Shown here in pieces: positions 33,771 through 42,525 of a stretch of 64,000 nt of DNA; positions within the stretch are counted from its first letter, which is position 1; the number at the start of each line of letters is the position of its first letter. A program made the position numbers and the translations under genes. This DNA is from VKMB-3413 sp041027365 (GTDB lineage: Bacteria > Pseudomonadota > Alphaproteobacteria > Rhizobiales > Rhizobiaceae), in NCBI RefSeq assembly GCF_041027365.1, contig NZ_JBFTEH010000002.1, forward strand, positions 1-64,000, given 5' to 3'. The notes under the pieces are model-generated. The model was given only the letters and a program-made list of their open reading frames with translations, had not been told where the DNA came from and made no database searches.

Positions 33771-34475
33771 TTAGGCGGCGCGCGGCAGCCTCGTCGGCAG
33801 AACCGGCCGCTCTGCCGCCGCCCTCCGGCCGAGGATGCCGATCTCGTAGGCGAGCGTCGCGGCTTCGGCGCGGGCGCGGTCGAGGCCCGGCGCGACGTCG
33901 TCGGCGAGCGTGAAGATCGTTCCGCCATGCAGGAACGGCGCCTCGTAGGCGGCACGCTGGACGAGGCCGATCGGCAGCCGGCGCGTCGCGCTGGCGGCGA
34001 TGATGGCTTCGACGCTGCGGGCGATGCGGCTCGGGATCGTAGTGACGGCGCTGGCGACGAAGCACCAGTCGCGATCGCGCCGGCCCTTGCCGGCTTCCTC
34101 CGCCAGCATTGCGGCCGTCGCCACGGCGTAACGCGCCGAAAGCGGCGAGAAGCGGACCGGGATCAGCGCCCGGTCGGCGAGGCACGCGGCGGCGCGGATG
34201 GTGCTCGCCTCGTCGCCTGCATCGACGATGGCGAAATCGCCGCGGCGGCGGGCGCCGCGCACCAGCCGTTCGATCGTCTCCTCGTCCCGCGTGCGCTCGA
34301 CGGTGATCGTCCGGGGGACGCCGCCCATTGCGGCCCAGGCGGCGATGTCGCCGTCGCGCGCGGCGTCGATCAGCATGACGGGGATCTCGGCCGCGGCTGC
34401 GACGCTTGCCAGGGTCAGGGCGACGGTCGAGGTGCCGGAGGTCTTGAGCGAACCGACGGAGACGACAGGAAGCAT
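33771..34475 (-). CDS. ParA/MinD-like ATPase homologue with damaged P-loop, 234 aa
   Basis: The fold is that of ParA-like proteins: PVVSVGSLKTSGTSTVALTLA (P-loop region), VMLIDAARDGDIAAWAAMGG and FAIVDAGDEASTIRAAACLADRALIPVRFSPLS. The deviant Walker A should read KGGxGK(S/T); here it is KTSGTST, lacking the invariant second lysine. ATP hydrolysis is therefore doubtful. No parB is nearby. The ATG at 34475 starts the first strand. Confidence 0.75.
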   Translation of the reverse strand: MLPVVSVGSLKTSGTSTVALTLASVAAAAEIPVMLIDAARDGDIAAWAAMGGVPRTITVERTRDEETIERLVRGARRRGDFAIVDAGDEASTIRAAACLADRALIPVRFSPLSARYAVATAAMLAEEAGKGRRDRDWCFVASAVTTIPSRIARSVEAIIAASATRRLPIGLVQRAAYEAPFLHGGTIFTLADDVAPGLDRARAEAATLAYEIGILGRRAAAERPVLPTRLPRAA

Positions 34476-34812
34476 GGGAGAGGCCTTTGATGCGGAACGA
34501 GTGCTGCCCGCAAAGCGGTTTCGGAAACGATCGGCGGGACATCCCGCAGCCGCGACGACGGATCTGCGACCGGCGTTCGCAACGGTTCCCGATTCTTCCT
34601 CCTCATGGTTGACCGAGGCTGGATTGTCGCTCGGCGGCGACCGACCACGCTGCCAACCGTGCGTCGGGCCGCAATCGCCGAAGCACTTGCCGCCTCTGCA
34701 TTGAAGTGACTCTCCGAGGGCGAATCCGGACCCAAAAAACGACAGAGGACCCGAAGCGCCTGGCGCTTCGGGCCCTCGATCAAGGATCGTCAAAGGCGGA
34801 TGGCGGAGCCGC
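34476..34812. other. Intergenic region between ParA-like and TRAP binding-protein genes
   Basis: This 337 bp stretch contains the terminator of the binding-protein gene (34734-34777) at its right and the presumed promoter of the ParA-like gene at its left. No gene is visible in it. Confidence 0.55.
34734..34777 (-). terminator. Intrinsic terminator of the first TRAP binding-protein gene
   Basis: On the minus strand, gagg-gcccgaagcgcc is followed by its inverted arm (ggcgcttcgggtcctc) and, after a few bases, by TTTTTT. The stem is about 15 bp with one mismatch. It lies about 35 bp beyond the stop codon. Confidence 0.85.
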
Positions 34813-35931
34813 TCAGCCCTGGACCTTCAGCGCACCCTCGCGCTGCTTGATCATCATGAAGGTGTCGAAGGTGTATTCGGCGACCTGGTCCCAGAGATAT
34901 TCGTCGTTCCGGAACGCCACCATGGAGTCGTAGATCTTCTTGAAGGAGGCGTTCTTGGCGTTGATCTCCTTGTAGACCTCCTGGGTGGCGTTGAAGCTCG
35001 CCTCCATGATCTCCTGGCTGAACGGGCGCAGCTTGGCGCCCTGGCCCACGAGCCGCTTCACCGCCGCCGGGTTCTTGTAGTCGTACTCGGCGAGCATCAT
35101 GACGTTGGTCGCCTTGGCGGCCGTCGAAAGCAGGCTCTGATAGGCCTTCGGCAGCTTGTCGAACTCGCCCTTGTTGGAGAAGAAGCAGAGCGCCAGGCTC
35201 CCCTCCCACCAGCCGGGATAGTAGTAGTAGGGGGCGACCTTGTAGAAGCCGAGCTTCTCGTCGTCATAGGGACCGATCCACTCGGCCGCGTCGATGACGC
35301 CCTTCTCCAGCGACGGGTAGATGTCGCCGCCGGCGATCTGCTGCGGCACGACGCCGAGCTTCTGCATCGCCTGGCCGGCAAGGCCCGCGATGCGCATCTT
35401 CAGGCCCTTCAGATCCTCGACGGTCTTGATCTCCTTGCGGAACCAGCCTCCCATCTGGGTGCCGGTGTTGCCGCCCGGCATGTACTGCATGCCGAGACCG
35501 TTGAAGTACTCGTTCAGGAGGTCGATGCCCTGGCCGTAATAGAGCCAGGCGTTGAGGCCGCGCGCGTTCAGCGTGAACGGGATCGTGGCGCCGAGCGCAT
35601 AGGTCGGGTCCTTGCCGACATAGTAGTACGAGGCGGTGTGGCACATCTGGACGGTGCCATCGATCACCGCGTCGGCGGCCTGCAGGCCGGGAACGATTTC
35701 GCCGGCGGCGAAGACCTGGATGTCGAAATTGCCGTCGGTCGCCTCGCGGATGTAGTCGGCGAGGTCGGTCGCGCCGCCATAGATCGTGTCGAGCGACTTC
35801 GGGAAGGACGAGGTGCAGCGCCACTGCACCTTCGGCTGCGTCTGGGCGATCGCCGGCGCTGCGAGCGATGACGCACCCGCGGCCCCGAAGGCGCCGATTG
35901 CGGAATTCCTGATAAACTTACGGCGGTCCAT
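34813..35931 (-). CDS. TRAP transporter substrate-binding protein (DctP/TakP-like), Tat-exported, 372 aa
   Basis: The N-terminus MDRRKFIRNSAIG is a twin-arginine signal, ending near APAIAQ. The mature domain is a DctP-type binding protein with VQWRCTSSFPKSLDTIYGGA, the FAAGEIVPG segment, TVEDLKGLKMRIAGLAGQAM and the EWIGPYDDEKLGF stretch. It resembles the TakP/keto-acid or chloroaromatic group. About half its residues appear identical to the neighbouring paralogue, which suggests a duplication. It is on the opposite strand to the permeases. Confidence 0.92.
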   Translation of the reverse strand: MDRRKFIRNSAIGAFGAAGASSLAAPAIAQTQPKVQWRCTSSFPKSLDTIYGGATDLADYIREATDGNFDIQVFAAGEIVPGLQAADAVIDGTVQMCHTASYYYVGKDPTYALGATIPFTLNARGLNAWLYYGQGIDLLNEYFNGLGMQYMPGGNTGTQMGGWFRKEIKTVEDLKGLKMRIAGLAGQAMQKLGVVPQQIAGGDIYPSLEKGVIDAAEWIGPYDDEKLGFYKVAPYYYYPGWWEGSLALCFFSNKGEFDKLPKAYQSLLSTAAKATNVMMLAEYDYKNPAAVKRLVGQGAKLRPFSQEIMEASFNATQEVYKEINAKNASFKKIYDSMVAFRNDEYLWDQVAEYTFDTFMMIKQREGALKVQG

Positions 35932-36134
35932 ACTGGATCACTCTCCCTCAGCGTCGCCATCGCTTTGCATCCAGGCGACTGTTCATCCCCGCGCAAGACC
36001 TCCTTCGCGGGCACTTCCTCGGCGGCGGGCCGGCGGCGAGCCGCCGGACCCTGTGCAGCGCGATGGCCGACCGCCGCGGCTGCGGCGATCGACGATGGCC
36101 GGGCAGCGCGTGCGCCCCCAACGATCTCGGGGCC

Positions 36135-37250
36135 TCAGCCCTTCATCAGCTCGCCGTTGCGCTGCTTGATCATCATGAAGGTGTCGTAGGAATACTCGGC
36201 GATCTGCTCCCACAGGAAGGCGTCGTTCTTGTAGGCGTTCTGGCTCTCCAGCAGCGCCTTGTAGTCGGCGTTCTCGGCCGAGATCTCGCGGTGCAGCTCC
36301 TGCGCCGCCTTGAAGCTCGCCTGCATGATGTCCTGGCTGAACGGACGCAGCTTCGCCCCCTGCGCGACGAGCCGCTTCAGCGCCGCAGGGTTCTTGTAGT
36401 CGTAGTCGGCGAGCATGCCGCAGTTCGTCGCCTGGCTCGCCGTCTGGAGCAGCGACTGGTACTTCTTCGGCAGCGCGTTCCACTTGTCGAGACCGACGAG
36501 GTGATGGAGGTTGGCGCCGCCCTCCCACCAGGCCGGATAGTAGTAGTAGGGGGCGACCTTCACGAAGCCGAGCTTCTCGTCGTCATAGGGGCCGACGAAC
36601 TCGACCGCGTCCAGCGTACCGCGCTCCAGCGCGGCGTAGATGTCGCCGGCGGCGATCTGCTGCGGCACGACGCCGAGCTTCTGCACGACGCGGCCGGCCA
36701 GGCCCGCAATGCGGAGCTTCAGGCCCTTCAGGTCGTCGACCGTCTTGATCTCCTTGCGATACCAGCCACCCATCTGCGCGCCGGTGTCGCCCGCCGGCAT
36801 GCCGTAGACGCCGCTCTTGGCGAGGAACTTGTTGAACAGGTCGTTGCCGCCGCCTTCGTAGAACCAGGCGTTGGTCTGCCGCGCATTCAGCCCGAACGGA
36901 ACGGCAGTGCCGAAGGCGAAGGCGGGATTCTTGCCGACATAGTAGTACATGGCCGTCTGGCCAAGTTCGACCGTTCCGTTCTGGACTGCGTCGAGAACCT
37001 GGGCACCCGGCACGATCTCGCCGGCGGCGAAGACCTCGATCTCGAAGTTGCCGTCGGTCGCCTCGCGCACCCGGTCGGCGAAGCGCTTGGCGGCGCCGTA
37101 AAGCGTATCCAGCGATTTCGGGAAGGACGAGGTCAGCCGCCACTGGATCTTCGGGTTCGACTGCGCGATCGCCGGCGCCGCGAGCGTCGAGGCCGCACCG
37201 ATGCCGATGGCGCCCGTCGCGGCGCCCGAGATGAATTTCCGCCTGTCCAT
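36135..37250 (-). CDS. Second TRAP substrate-binding protein (DctP/TakP-like), Tat-exported, 371 aa
   Basis: This is a paralogue of the preceding gene with the same build: Tat signal (MDRRKFISGAATG), IQWRLTSSFPKSLDTLYGAA, FAAGEIVPGAQ, TVDDLKGLKLRIAGLAGR and EFVGPYDDEKLGF. Differences cluster in the likely ligand region (for example YGMPAGDTGAQ against QYMPGGNTGTQ, and ANLHHLVGLDK against LALCFFSNKGE), so the two may bind different acids. Only one TRAP permease pair is in view, so both may share it. Confidence 0.92.
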   Translation of the reverse strand: MDRRKFISGAATGAIGIGAASTLAAPAIAQSNPKIQWRLTSSFPKSLDTLYGAAKRFADRVREATDGNFEIEVFAAGEIVPGAQVLDAVQNGTVELGQTAMYYYVGKNPAFAFGTAVPFGLNARQTNAWFYEGGGNDLFNKFLAKSGVYGMPAGDTGAQMGGWYRKEIKTVDDLKGLKLRIAGLAGRVVQKLGVVPQQIAAGDIYAALERGTLDAVEFVGPYDDEKLGFVKVAPYYYYPAWWEGGANLHHLVGLDKWNALPKKYQSLLQTASQATNCGMLADYDYKNPAALKRLVAQGAKLRPFSQDIMQASFKAAQELHREISAENADYKALLESQNAYKNDAFLWEQIAEYSYDTFMMIKQRNGELMKG

Positions 37251-37569
37251 GACTGTCTCCCGAGATGCACGGCGCCGCCTCATGCTGCGGCGCGGTCGAT
37301 GGGCCGCGCAGATCCTCCCGCCGGCTTTCGCGCGCGACCTTAAGCATGGGGCATGAAAAGGCAAGCGCGCGGCATGGCGGATCCACGCTCGGGCACCGCG
37401 GAAGCAAGATGTCTCCAGCAACGGCCTCACCGGCCGCATCGCGGTGAAGTTCTGATCCTGCGGGCGGCGGGCAACGCCCGCGCCTCCCCTCTGCGGGCGG
37501 GGCCGGCGGCGCAACCCGCCCGCCGGTTCGCGGCCGGGAACGCCAGCCGGCCCGGCACGTTCGGCAGGC
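37251..37569. other. Intergenic region between divergent TRAP binding protein and receptor-channel gene
   Basis: This 319 bp GC-rich stretch carries no gene. It must hold the promoters of both divergent genes. No clear operator or hairpin was seen. Confidence 0.5.
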
Positions 37570-38685
37570 ATGTCCGCTCGCTCCTTCCTGCTGATCCTGA
37601 CCCTTCTCGGCGCTCTGGCCTCGACATCGCCTGCGAACGCCCAGACCGATCTCGTTCCCGGCACGGCCCCCGCCCGCGTGCCGGACCTGAAGGTCGGCAT
37701 CGTCGAGCGTCCGCCCTTCGCGATGCAGTCGAGCAGCGGCGGCTGGAGCGGGATCGGCGTCGACCTGTGGCGGATGATCGCCGAGGCGAAGGGTTACGCC
37801 TTTCATTGGGTGCCGCTGAAGAGCGATCCGGCGCAGGCGGTCGAGACCGGCGCCGTCGACCTCGCACTGCCGGTGACGGCCTCGCCGAAGGGGGAGGCAA
37901 AGCTCGACTACACGCTGCCCTTCTTCACCGCGCGGCTCGGCGCGGCCGGCTTGAGCAGCATCGATCCGCTCAGCGTCGCCGAGGCGTTCCTGTCGTGGCA
38001 GTTCCTGCGCATCATGCTGCTCATCGCGACGCTGCTCCTCATCGTCGGGGTGATCATGTGGGCGATCGAACACCGGGCGAACAAGGAGGAGTTCGGCCCC
38101 GCGTCGGACGGGGTCGGCCGCTTCCGCGGCTGGCTGCACGGGATCGGCAACGGCTTCTGGTGGTCGGGCGTCACCATGACGACGATCGGCTATGGCGACA
38201 AGGCGCCGAAGACGATGCTCGGCCGCGCCGTCGCCATGCTGTGGATGCTGGTCGCCATGGCGCTCACATCGGGGCTGACGGCCTCGATCGTCGCCGCCAC
38301 GAACCTCCAGCAGATCGGCCGGCTGCAACTGCCCCAGGACCTGAAGGGCGAGCAGATCGGCGCCGTCGAGGACAGCGCGACGGCCGCCTATCTCAAATCC
38401 GAGAACCTGCCGTTCAAGGCGTATGACGACGTCAAGGGCGCGCTGCAGGACGTCGAGGCCGGGCGGATCGATGTCGCCGTCGCGCCGGTCTCGCTGCTGC
38501 GCCAGGCGGAGAAGTCGCTCGGCAGCCATCTGACGATTTCCCCCTCGCAGGCCAACCCCAGCCTCGTCACCTTCGCGCTTCCGCAGGATTCGCGCCTCGC
38601 CGAGCCGATGAACACCGAGATCCTGAAGCTGACGACCACAAGCGACTGGACGCATCTGGTCAAACGCTACGCCCCCGACCGCTGA
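37570..38685 (+). CDS. Prokaryotic ionotropic-glutamate-receptor-like K+ channel, 371 aa
   Basis: A signal peptide (about 25 residues) is followed by half of a periplasmic amino-acid-binding domain, a membrane helix (about 144-166), a pore helix and selectivity filter TTIGYGD (204-210), a second helix (about 217-240) and the second half of the binding domain. This is the GluR0 layout: a K+ channel spliced into a binding protein. The ligand-carboxylate arginine expected in the TxxRE motif is replaced (ASPKGEAKLDY, Gly108), so the ligand may not be an alpha-amino acid. Confidence 0.9.
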   Translation: MSARSFLLILTLLGALASTSPANAQTDLVPGTAPARVPDLKVGIVERPPFAMQSSSGGWSGIGVDLWRMIAEAKGYAFHWVPLKSDPAQAVETGAVDLALPVTASPKGEAKLDYTLPFFTARLGAAGLSSIDPLSVAEAFLSWQFLRIMLLIATLLLIVGVIMWAIEHRANKEEFGPASDGVGRFRGWLHGIGNGFWWSGVTMTTIGYGDKAPKTMLGRAVAMLWMLVAMALTSGLTASIVAATNLQQIGRLQLPQDLKGEQIGAVEDSATAAYLKSENLPFKAYDDVKGALQDVEAGRIDVAVAPVSLLRQAEKSLGSHLTISPSQANPSLVTFALPQDSRLAEPMNTEILKLTTTSDWTHLVKRYAPDR

Positions 38686-38864
38686 GCCATCGTCGCACCC
38701 GCTGAAGTCCGCCGTCTGCGCAGCCGGCGCAACCAGTGCCACCGGGATCAAGGCGGCGGCGCCCGCCTCGGTCGCCGCGAGGGGCTCAAGCGCGAGGCCC
38801 ATGCGTCGACAAGCGTGCGCAAAGCGCTTATCTCGCGGCCAATCCCGCGAGCACCCGGATTCCC

Positions 38865-39632
38865 ATGACCGCTTCTCCCATCCTCGTCGCCGTGCCGGCG
38901 GACGTCCGCGACTTCGAGAACTACCGCTGGCATGCGACGCCCGACACCTATCTGAAGGCGCTGACGAGCGTCGCGGGAGCCGTGCCGGTGATCGTTCCGG
39001 CCATGGTCCAGGCCTTCTCGGTGGAGGCATTGCTTGGGCGCGTCGACGGGCTGCTGATGACCGGGTCGGCCTCCAACGTCCATCCGGAGCGCTACGGCGT
39101 GCCGCCGAGCGCTGCGCATGAGCCCTTCGACCCCGACCGCGACCGCCTGACCGCGGCGCTGATCAAAGGCGCTGTGGAGCAGGGCGTGCCGCTGCTCTGC
39201 GTCTGCCGCGGCCATCAGGAACTGAACGTCGCGCTGGGAGGCACGCTCGCCACCGAGATTCAGGAGATCGCCGGCCGCATGGACCACCGGGCGATCACCC
39301 ATGACGACCAGCGGGAGCGTTACACCGTGCGCCACGACGTGGCGCTCACCGAGGGCGGTGTCCTTGCCGGCATCGTCGGCCGCGACGCCATCCGCGTCAA
39401 CTCGCTGCACCGCCAAGCGATCGACCGCCTGGCGGAGGGTCTCGCGGTCGAGGCGACGGCGCCGGACGGCACGGTCGAAGCCGTGTCGGTGAAGGGTGCC
39501 AAGGCCTTTGCCCTCGGTGTCCAGTGGCATCCGGAATACTGGGCGGAGATCGATGCGCCGTCGCGGGCGATCTTCACCGCCTTCGGCGACGCCTGCCGGG
39601 CGTTCGCCGCCGGCCGCGGGCAGCGGGCCTGA
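38865..39632 (+). CDS. Gamma-glutamyl-gamma-aminobutyrate hydrolase-type class I amidotransferase, 255 aa
   Basis: The protein belongs to peptidase C26. The nucleophile Cys lies in PLLCVCRGHQELNVALGG and the His-Glu pair in GVQWHPEYWAE. GLLMTGSASNVHPERYG is the usual substrate-side loop of the PuuD group. It should hydrolyse a gamma-glutamyl amide, such as gamma-Glu-GABA. The ATG at 38865 gives the family start; the longer frame from 38736 is unlikely. It lies 179 bp after the receptor-channel gene. Confidence 0.87.
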   Translation: MTASPILVAVPADVRDFENYRWHATPDTYLKALTSVAGAVPVIVPAMVQAFSVEALLGRVDGLLMTGSASNVHPERYGVPPSAAHEPFDPDRDRLTAALIKGAVEQGVPLLCVCRGHQELNVALGGTLATEIQEIAGRMDHRAITHDDQRERYTVRHDVALTEGGVLAGIVGRDAIRVNSLHRQAIDRLAEGLAVEATAPDGTVEAVSVKGAKAFALGVQWHPEYWAEIDAPSRAIFTAFGDACRAFAAGRGQRA

Positions 39633-39666
39633 CGCGTCCGCCGCCTCGACGCAGGAGAGCCCTCGC

Positions 39667-40680
39667 CTATTCCGCCTCGTCCTCATAGCCGACGAGGTGG
39701 AGCGGGCGGGCGCGGATCTGGCTCAGCTCGCACCAGCGCACCAGCGCCTCCTCGCGGCCATGCGTCACCCAGACCTCTTCCGGCCGGATCTCGTCGATCG
39801 TGTCGACGAGTTCGTCCCAGTCGCAATGGTCCGAGATGATCAGCGGCAACTCGACCCCGCGCTGGCGGGCCCGCTGGCGCACCCGCATCCAGCCGGAGGC
39901 AAAGCACGCGACCGGATCGGGAAAGCGCCGGGCCCAGCGGTCGGCAAAGGCCGAAGGCGGCCCGACGACGATCGCGCCGGCAAAATCTCCCTTGCCGCCC
40001 TTCTCGATCGTTGCCGGCCGCAGGTCTCCGAGGTCGATGCCTTCGCTCTGGTAGAAGTCGCAGAGCTTCTTCAGCGCGCCGTGGATGTAGATCGGATCGT
40101 CGTAGCCGGCGTCCCTCAGTTCCTTGATCACCCGCTGCGCCTTGCCGAGCGCATAGGCGCCGACGAGGTGCGTGCGCTCGGGAAACTGCCGCACCGAGGC
40201 GAGGAGCTTCTCCACCTCCTCCCCCGTCTGCGGATGCCGGAAGACCGGCAGCGCGAACGTCGCCTCGGTGATGAAGACGTGGCAGGGCACCGGCTCGAAG
40301 CCCCGGCAGGTCGGGTCGGCGCGGCGCTTGTAGTCGCCGGAGGCGACGATCCGCAGCCCCTGCCATTCCACCGCGATCTGCGCCGAGCCGAGCACGTGGC
40401 CGGCGGGATGGAAGGAGACGGTGACGTCGCCGATGCGAACGGTCTCGCCGAGCGCCGCTTCCTGGCGCTCGGCGCAGAAATCCTCGCCGTAGCGCAGCGC
40501 CATGATGGCGAGCGTCTCGCGCGTCGCCATGACCCTGGCATTGCCTCTGCGGGCATGGTCGGCGTGGCCGTGGGTGACGAGCGCCCGCTCCACCGGCCTG
40601 ACGGGGTCGATGTAGAAGTCGCCGGGCGGACAGTAGAGGCCTTCCGGCGCCGGGCAGAGCAGGTCCTGCGGCTTGATCAT
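39667..40680 (-). CDS. Ligase-associated DNA exonuclease / MBL-beta-CASP-like nuclease, 337 aa
   Basis: This metallo-beta-lactamase-fold nuclease has the signature VTHGHADHARRG, with later metal motifs FHPAGHVLGSAQ, ASGDYKRRADPT and a C-terminal VWVTHGREEAL. It is normally encoded next to an ATP-dependent DNA ligase and Lhr-type helicase in a repair cassette. Neither partner is present here. The ATG at 40680 starts the conserved IKPQDLL segment; the longer frame from 40803 is unsupported. Confidence 0.87.
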   Translation of the reverse strand: MIKPQDLLCPAPEGLYCPPGDFYIDPVRPVERALVTHGHADHARRGNARVMATRETLAIMALRYGEDFCAERQEAALGETVRIGDVTVSFHPAGHVLGSAQIAVEWQGLRIVASGDYKRRADPTCRGFEPVPCHVFITEATFALPVFRHPQTGEEVEKLLASVRQFPERTHLVGAYALGKAQRVIKELRDAGYDDPIYIHGALKKLCDFYQSEGIDLGDLRPATIEKGGKGDFAGAIVVGPPSAFADRWARRFPDPVACFASGWMRVRQRARQRGVELPLIISDHCDWDELVDTIDEIRPEEVWVTHGREEALVRWCELSQIRARPLHLVGYEDEAE

Positions 40681-40956
40681 GCCGGTGGAGATAGGGCTGC
40701 GGCGGGTGCGGCGAAAGCGCCCACCCGGCTTTTGCGACGATTTGTCCGCCGCCACCTTTGATACCGCAAGCTCAAGCCCGCATTTCCAAACAGACTGCAC
40801 CACCAGGCTCGGCTGATCGTCTTGCGCACAGCGTCTTCGGGTCGGCGCCGATCAGTAGTTTAACCAGAAGACGGACGATCATTACCAGCGGTTGGATTGC
40901 GGCCGGAATAAACCAGTGCTAGCTTCCGTAGAGTTAACTGGTCGAGGAGCCCTCCC

Positions 40957-42423
40957 ATGTCGCAGTCGTTCCATGGCCTGACCCGGGTCGATCATCTCGT
41001 GAAGGAAAGTCTGGACGGCCGCGCCGCGAGCCTGCCGTTCCCCAACGTGTTCGGCCGGCTGCTGCCGGAGAACCCGCTGACCGGCGCGCTTTCGCCCCAG
41101 ACGGTCGCCGACGCCTATATCGCGCTCGCCGACAGCATGAAGACCTCCTCGCCGAGCGACGGCCACGCTGACGCCGGCATGACCTTCTTCGGCCAGTTCG
41201 TCGATCACGACATCACGCTCGACGCGCAGAGCGCGATCGGGACCACGCTCGATCCGCGGTCGATCCGCAACGTCCGCACGCCGGCGCTCGACCTCGACAA
41301 CATCTATGGCGACGGCCCGGACGGCTCGCCGCACATCTATTCGGAGAAGTACGACGGCTACCTCCTGTTCGGCCGCAAGGACAACCCGTCCGACCTCGCC
41401 CGCAACGACCGCGGCCGTGCCCTGATCGGCGATCCGCGCAACGACGAGAACATCATCGTCAGCCAGATCCAGGGCGCCTTCATCTGCCTGCACAACATCC
41501 TGATGAGCCAGGTCGAGAACCAGCAGACGACCAGGTCCGACGTGCACGACTGCGCCACGATGAACATCCGCAGCGACGTGTGGCAGGACGTCGTCCCGCC
41601 GCATCTGATGACGTTCGAGCAGGTGCGGCGATTCATCCGGCTGCACTACCAGTACCTGGTCCTGCACGACCTCCTGCCGGCTTTCGTCGCGCAGTCGGTC
41701 ATCGATTCCGCGCTCGCGCACGATCCGTTCCACGATCTGGGGCCGATCATGCCGGTCGAGTTCTCCGGCGCCGCCTATCGCTTCGGCCATGCCACGGTCC
41801 GCCCGCAATACACGCTGAAGAACGGCCACGCGGTGGATCTCTTCGCCATGCGCGGCTTCGAACGGCGCACCGGCGAGGCGGACATCGCCTTCGACCAGTT
41901 CTTCGCCATCAACGGCAGCACGCCGCAGAAGGCGACTCCGATCGGACCGCATATGGCGCCGTCGCTCTACGAACTGCCCTTCGTCACCAAGACGATCAAG
42001 TTTCTCGGTCTCGACCTTGGGGTCGCGCAGGCGAAGAAACTCGCGCTCCGCAACATCCTGCGGGACCGGGGCACCTACCTCCTGCCCTCGGGCCAACAGG
42101 TCGCGCGCCATCTGCGCATCGCCGAACTGCCGCCGCCGAAGGCGCTCACCGACCATCATGTCAGCAAGACGCCGCTCTGGTACTACTGCCTGCAGGAGGC
42201 GGGCGAGCAAGGCGGCGGACGCCTGACCGGCGTCGGCGGCGCCATCGTCGCCTCGGTTCTGATCCGGATCCTGAAGCTCGACCCGGAGAGCGTGCTGCAC
42301 GTTCCGGACTTCAAGCCCTGGAGCGGCTTCGGCGGGAACGGCATGACGCTCGGCAAGATCATGGCCTTCGTGGATCGGCACCGGGCCGAGGTCGCGCATG
42401 CGGACGAACTGACGAGCGGCTGA
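40957..42423 (+). CDS. Animal-type haem peroxidase (cyclooxygenase superfamily), 488 aa
   Basis: The animal haem peroxidase fold is marked by the distal segment MTFFGQFVDHDITLD (His84) and the proximal segment GAAYRFGHATVRP (His278). DLDNIYGDGPDG is the calcium-site/Asp-Tyr region typical of peroxicin-like bacterial members. There is no signal peptide, so the protein is cytosolic or exported another way. An AGGAG site precedes the ATG. Neighbours give no hint of the substrate; halide oxidation or lipid oxygenation are the options in the superfamily. Confidence 0.88.
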   Translation: MSQSFHGLTRVDHLVKESLDGRAASLPFPNVFGRLLPENPLTGALSPQTVADAYIALADSMKTSSPSDGHADAGMTFFGQFVDHDITLDAQSAIGTTLDPRSIRNVRTPALDLDNIYGDGPDGSPHIYSEKYDGYLLFGRKDNPSDLARNDRGRALIGDPRNDENIIVSQIQGAFICLHNILMSQVENQQTTRSDVHDCATMNIRSDVWQDVVPPHLMTFEQVRRFIRLHYQYLVLHDLLPAFVAQSVIDSALAHDPFHDLGPIMPVEFSGAAYRFGHATVRPQYTLKNGHAVDLFAMRGFERRTGEADIAFDQFFAINGSTPQKATPIGPHMAPSLYELPFVTKTIKFLGLDLGVAQAKKLALRNILRDRGTYLLPSGQQVARHLRIAELPPPKALTDHHVSKTPLWYYCLQEAGEQGGGRLTGVGGAIVASVLIRILKLDPESVLHVPDFKPWSGFGGNGMTLGKIMAFVDRHRAEVAHADELTSG

Positions 42424-42466
42424 CGAGGTCTTCTGCGGCGGGCCGGCAGCCGAACGCCCGTCCGCG

Positions 42467-42496
42467 CCGCGACGCGGTTCCGGCCGCGTCGCGGTT
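42467..42496. terminator. Bidirectional terminator-like hairpin between convergent genes
   Basis: An 11 bp perfect stem (ccgcgacgcgg / ccgcgtcgcgg) closes on ttccgg between the convergent peroxidase and receptor-channel genes. The T-run is weak on both strands. Confidence 0.65.
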
Positions 42497-42525
42497 ATCG
42501 CGCCTCCTGCTCAGGCGTGGTGGTC

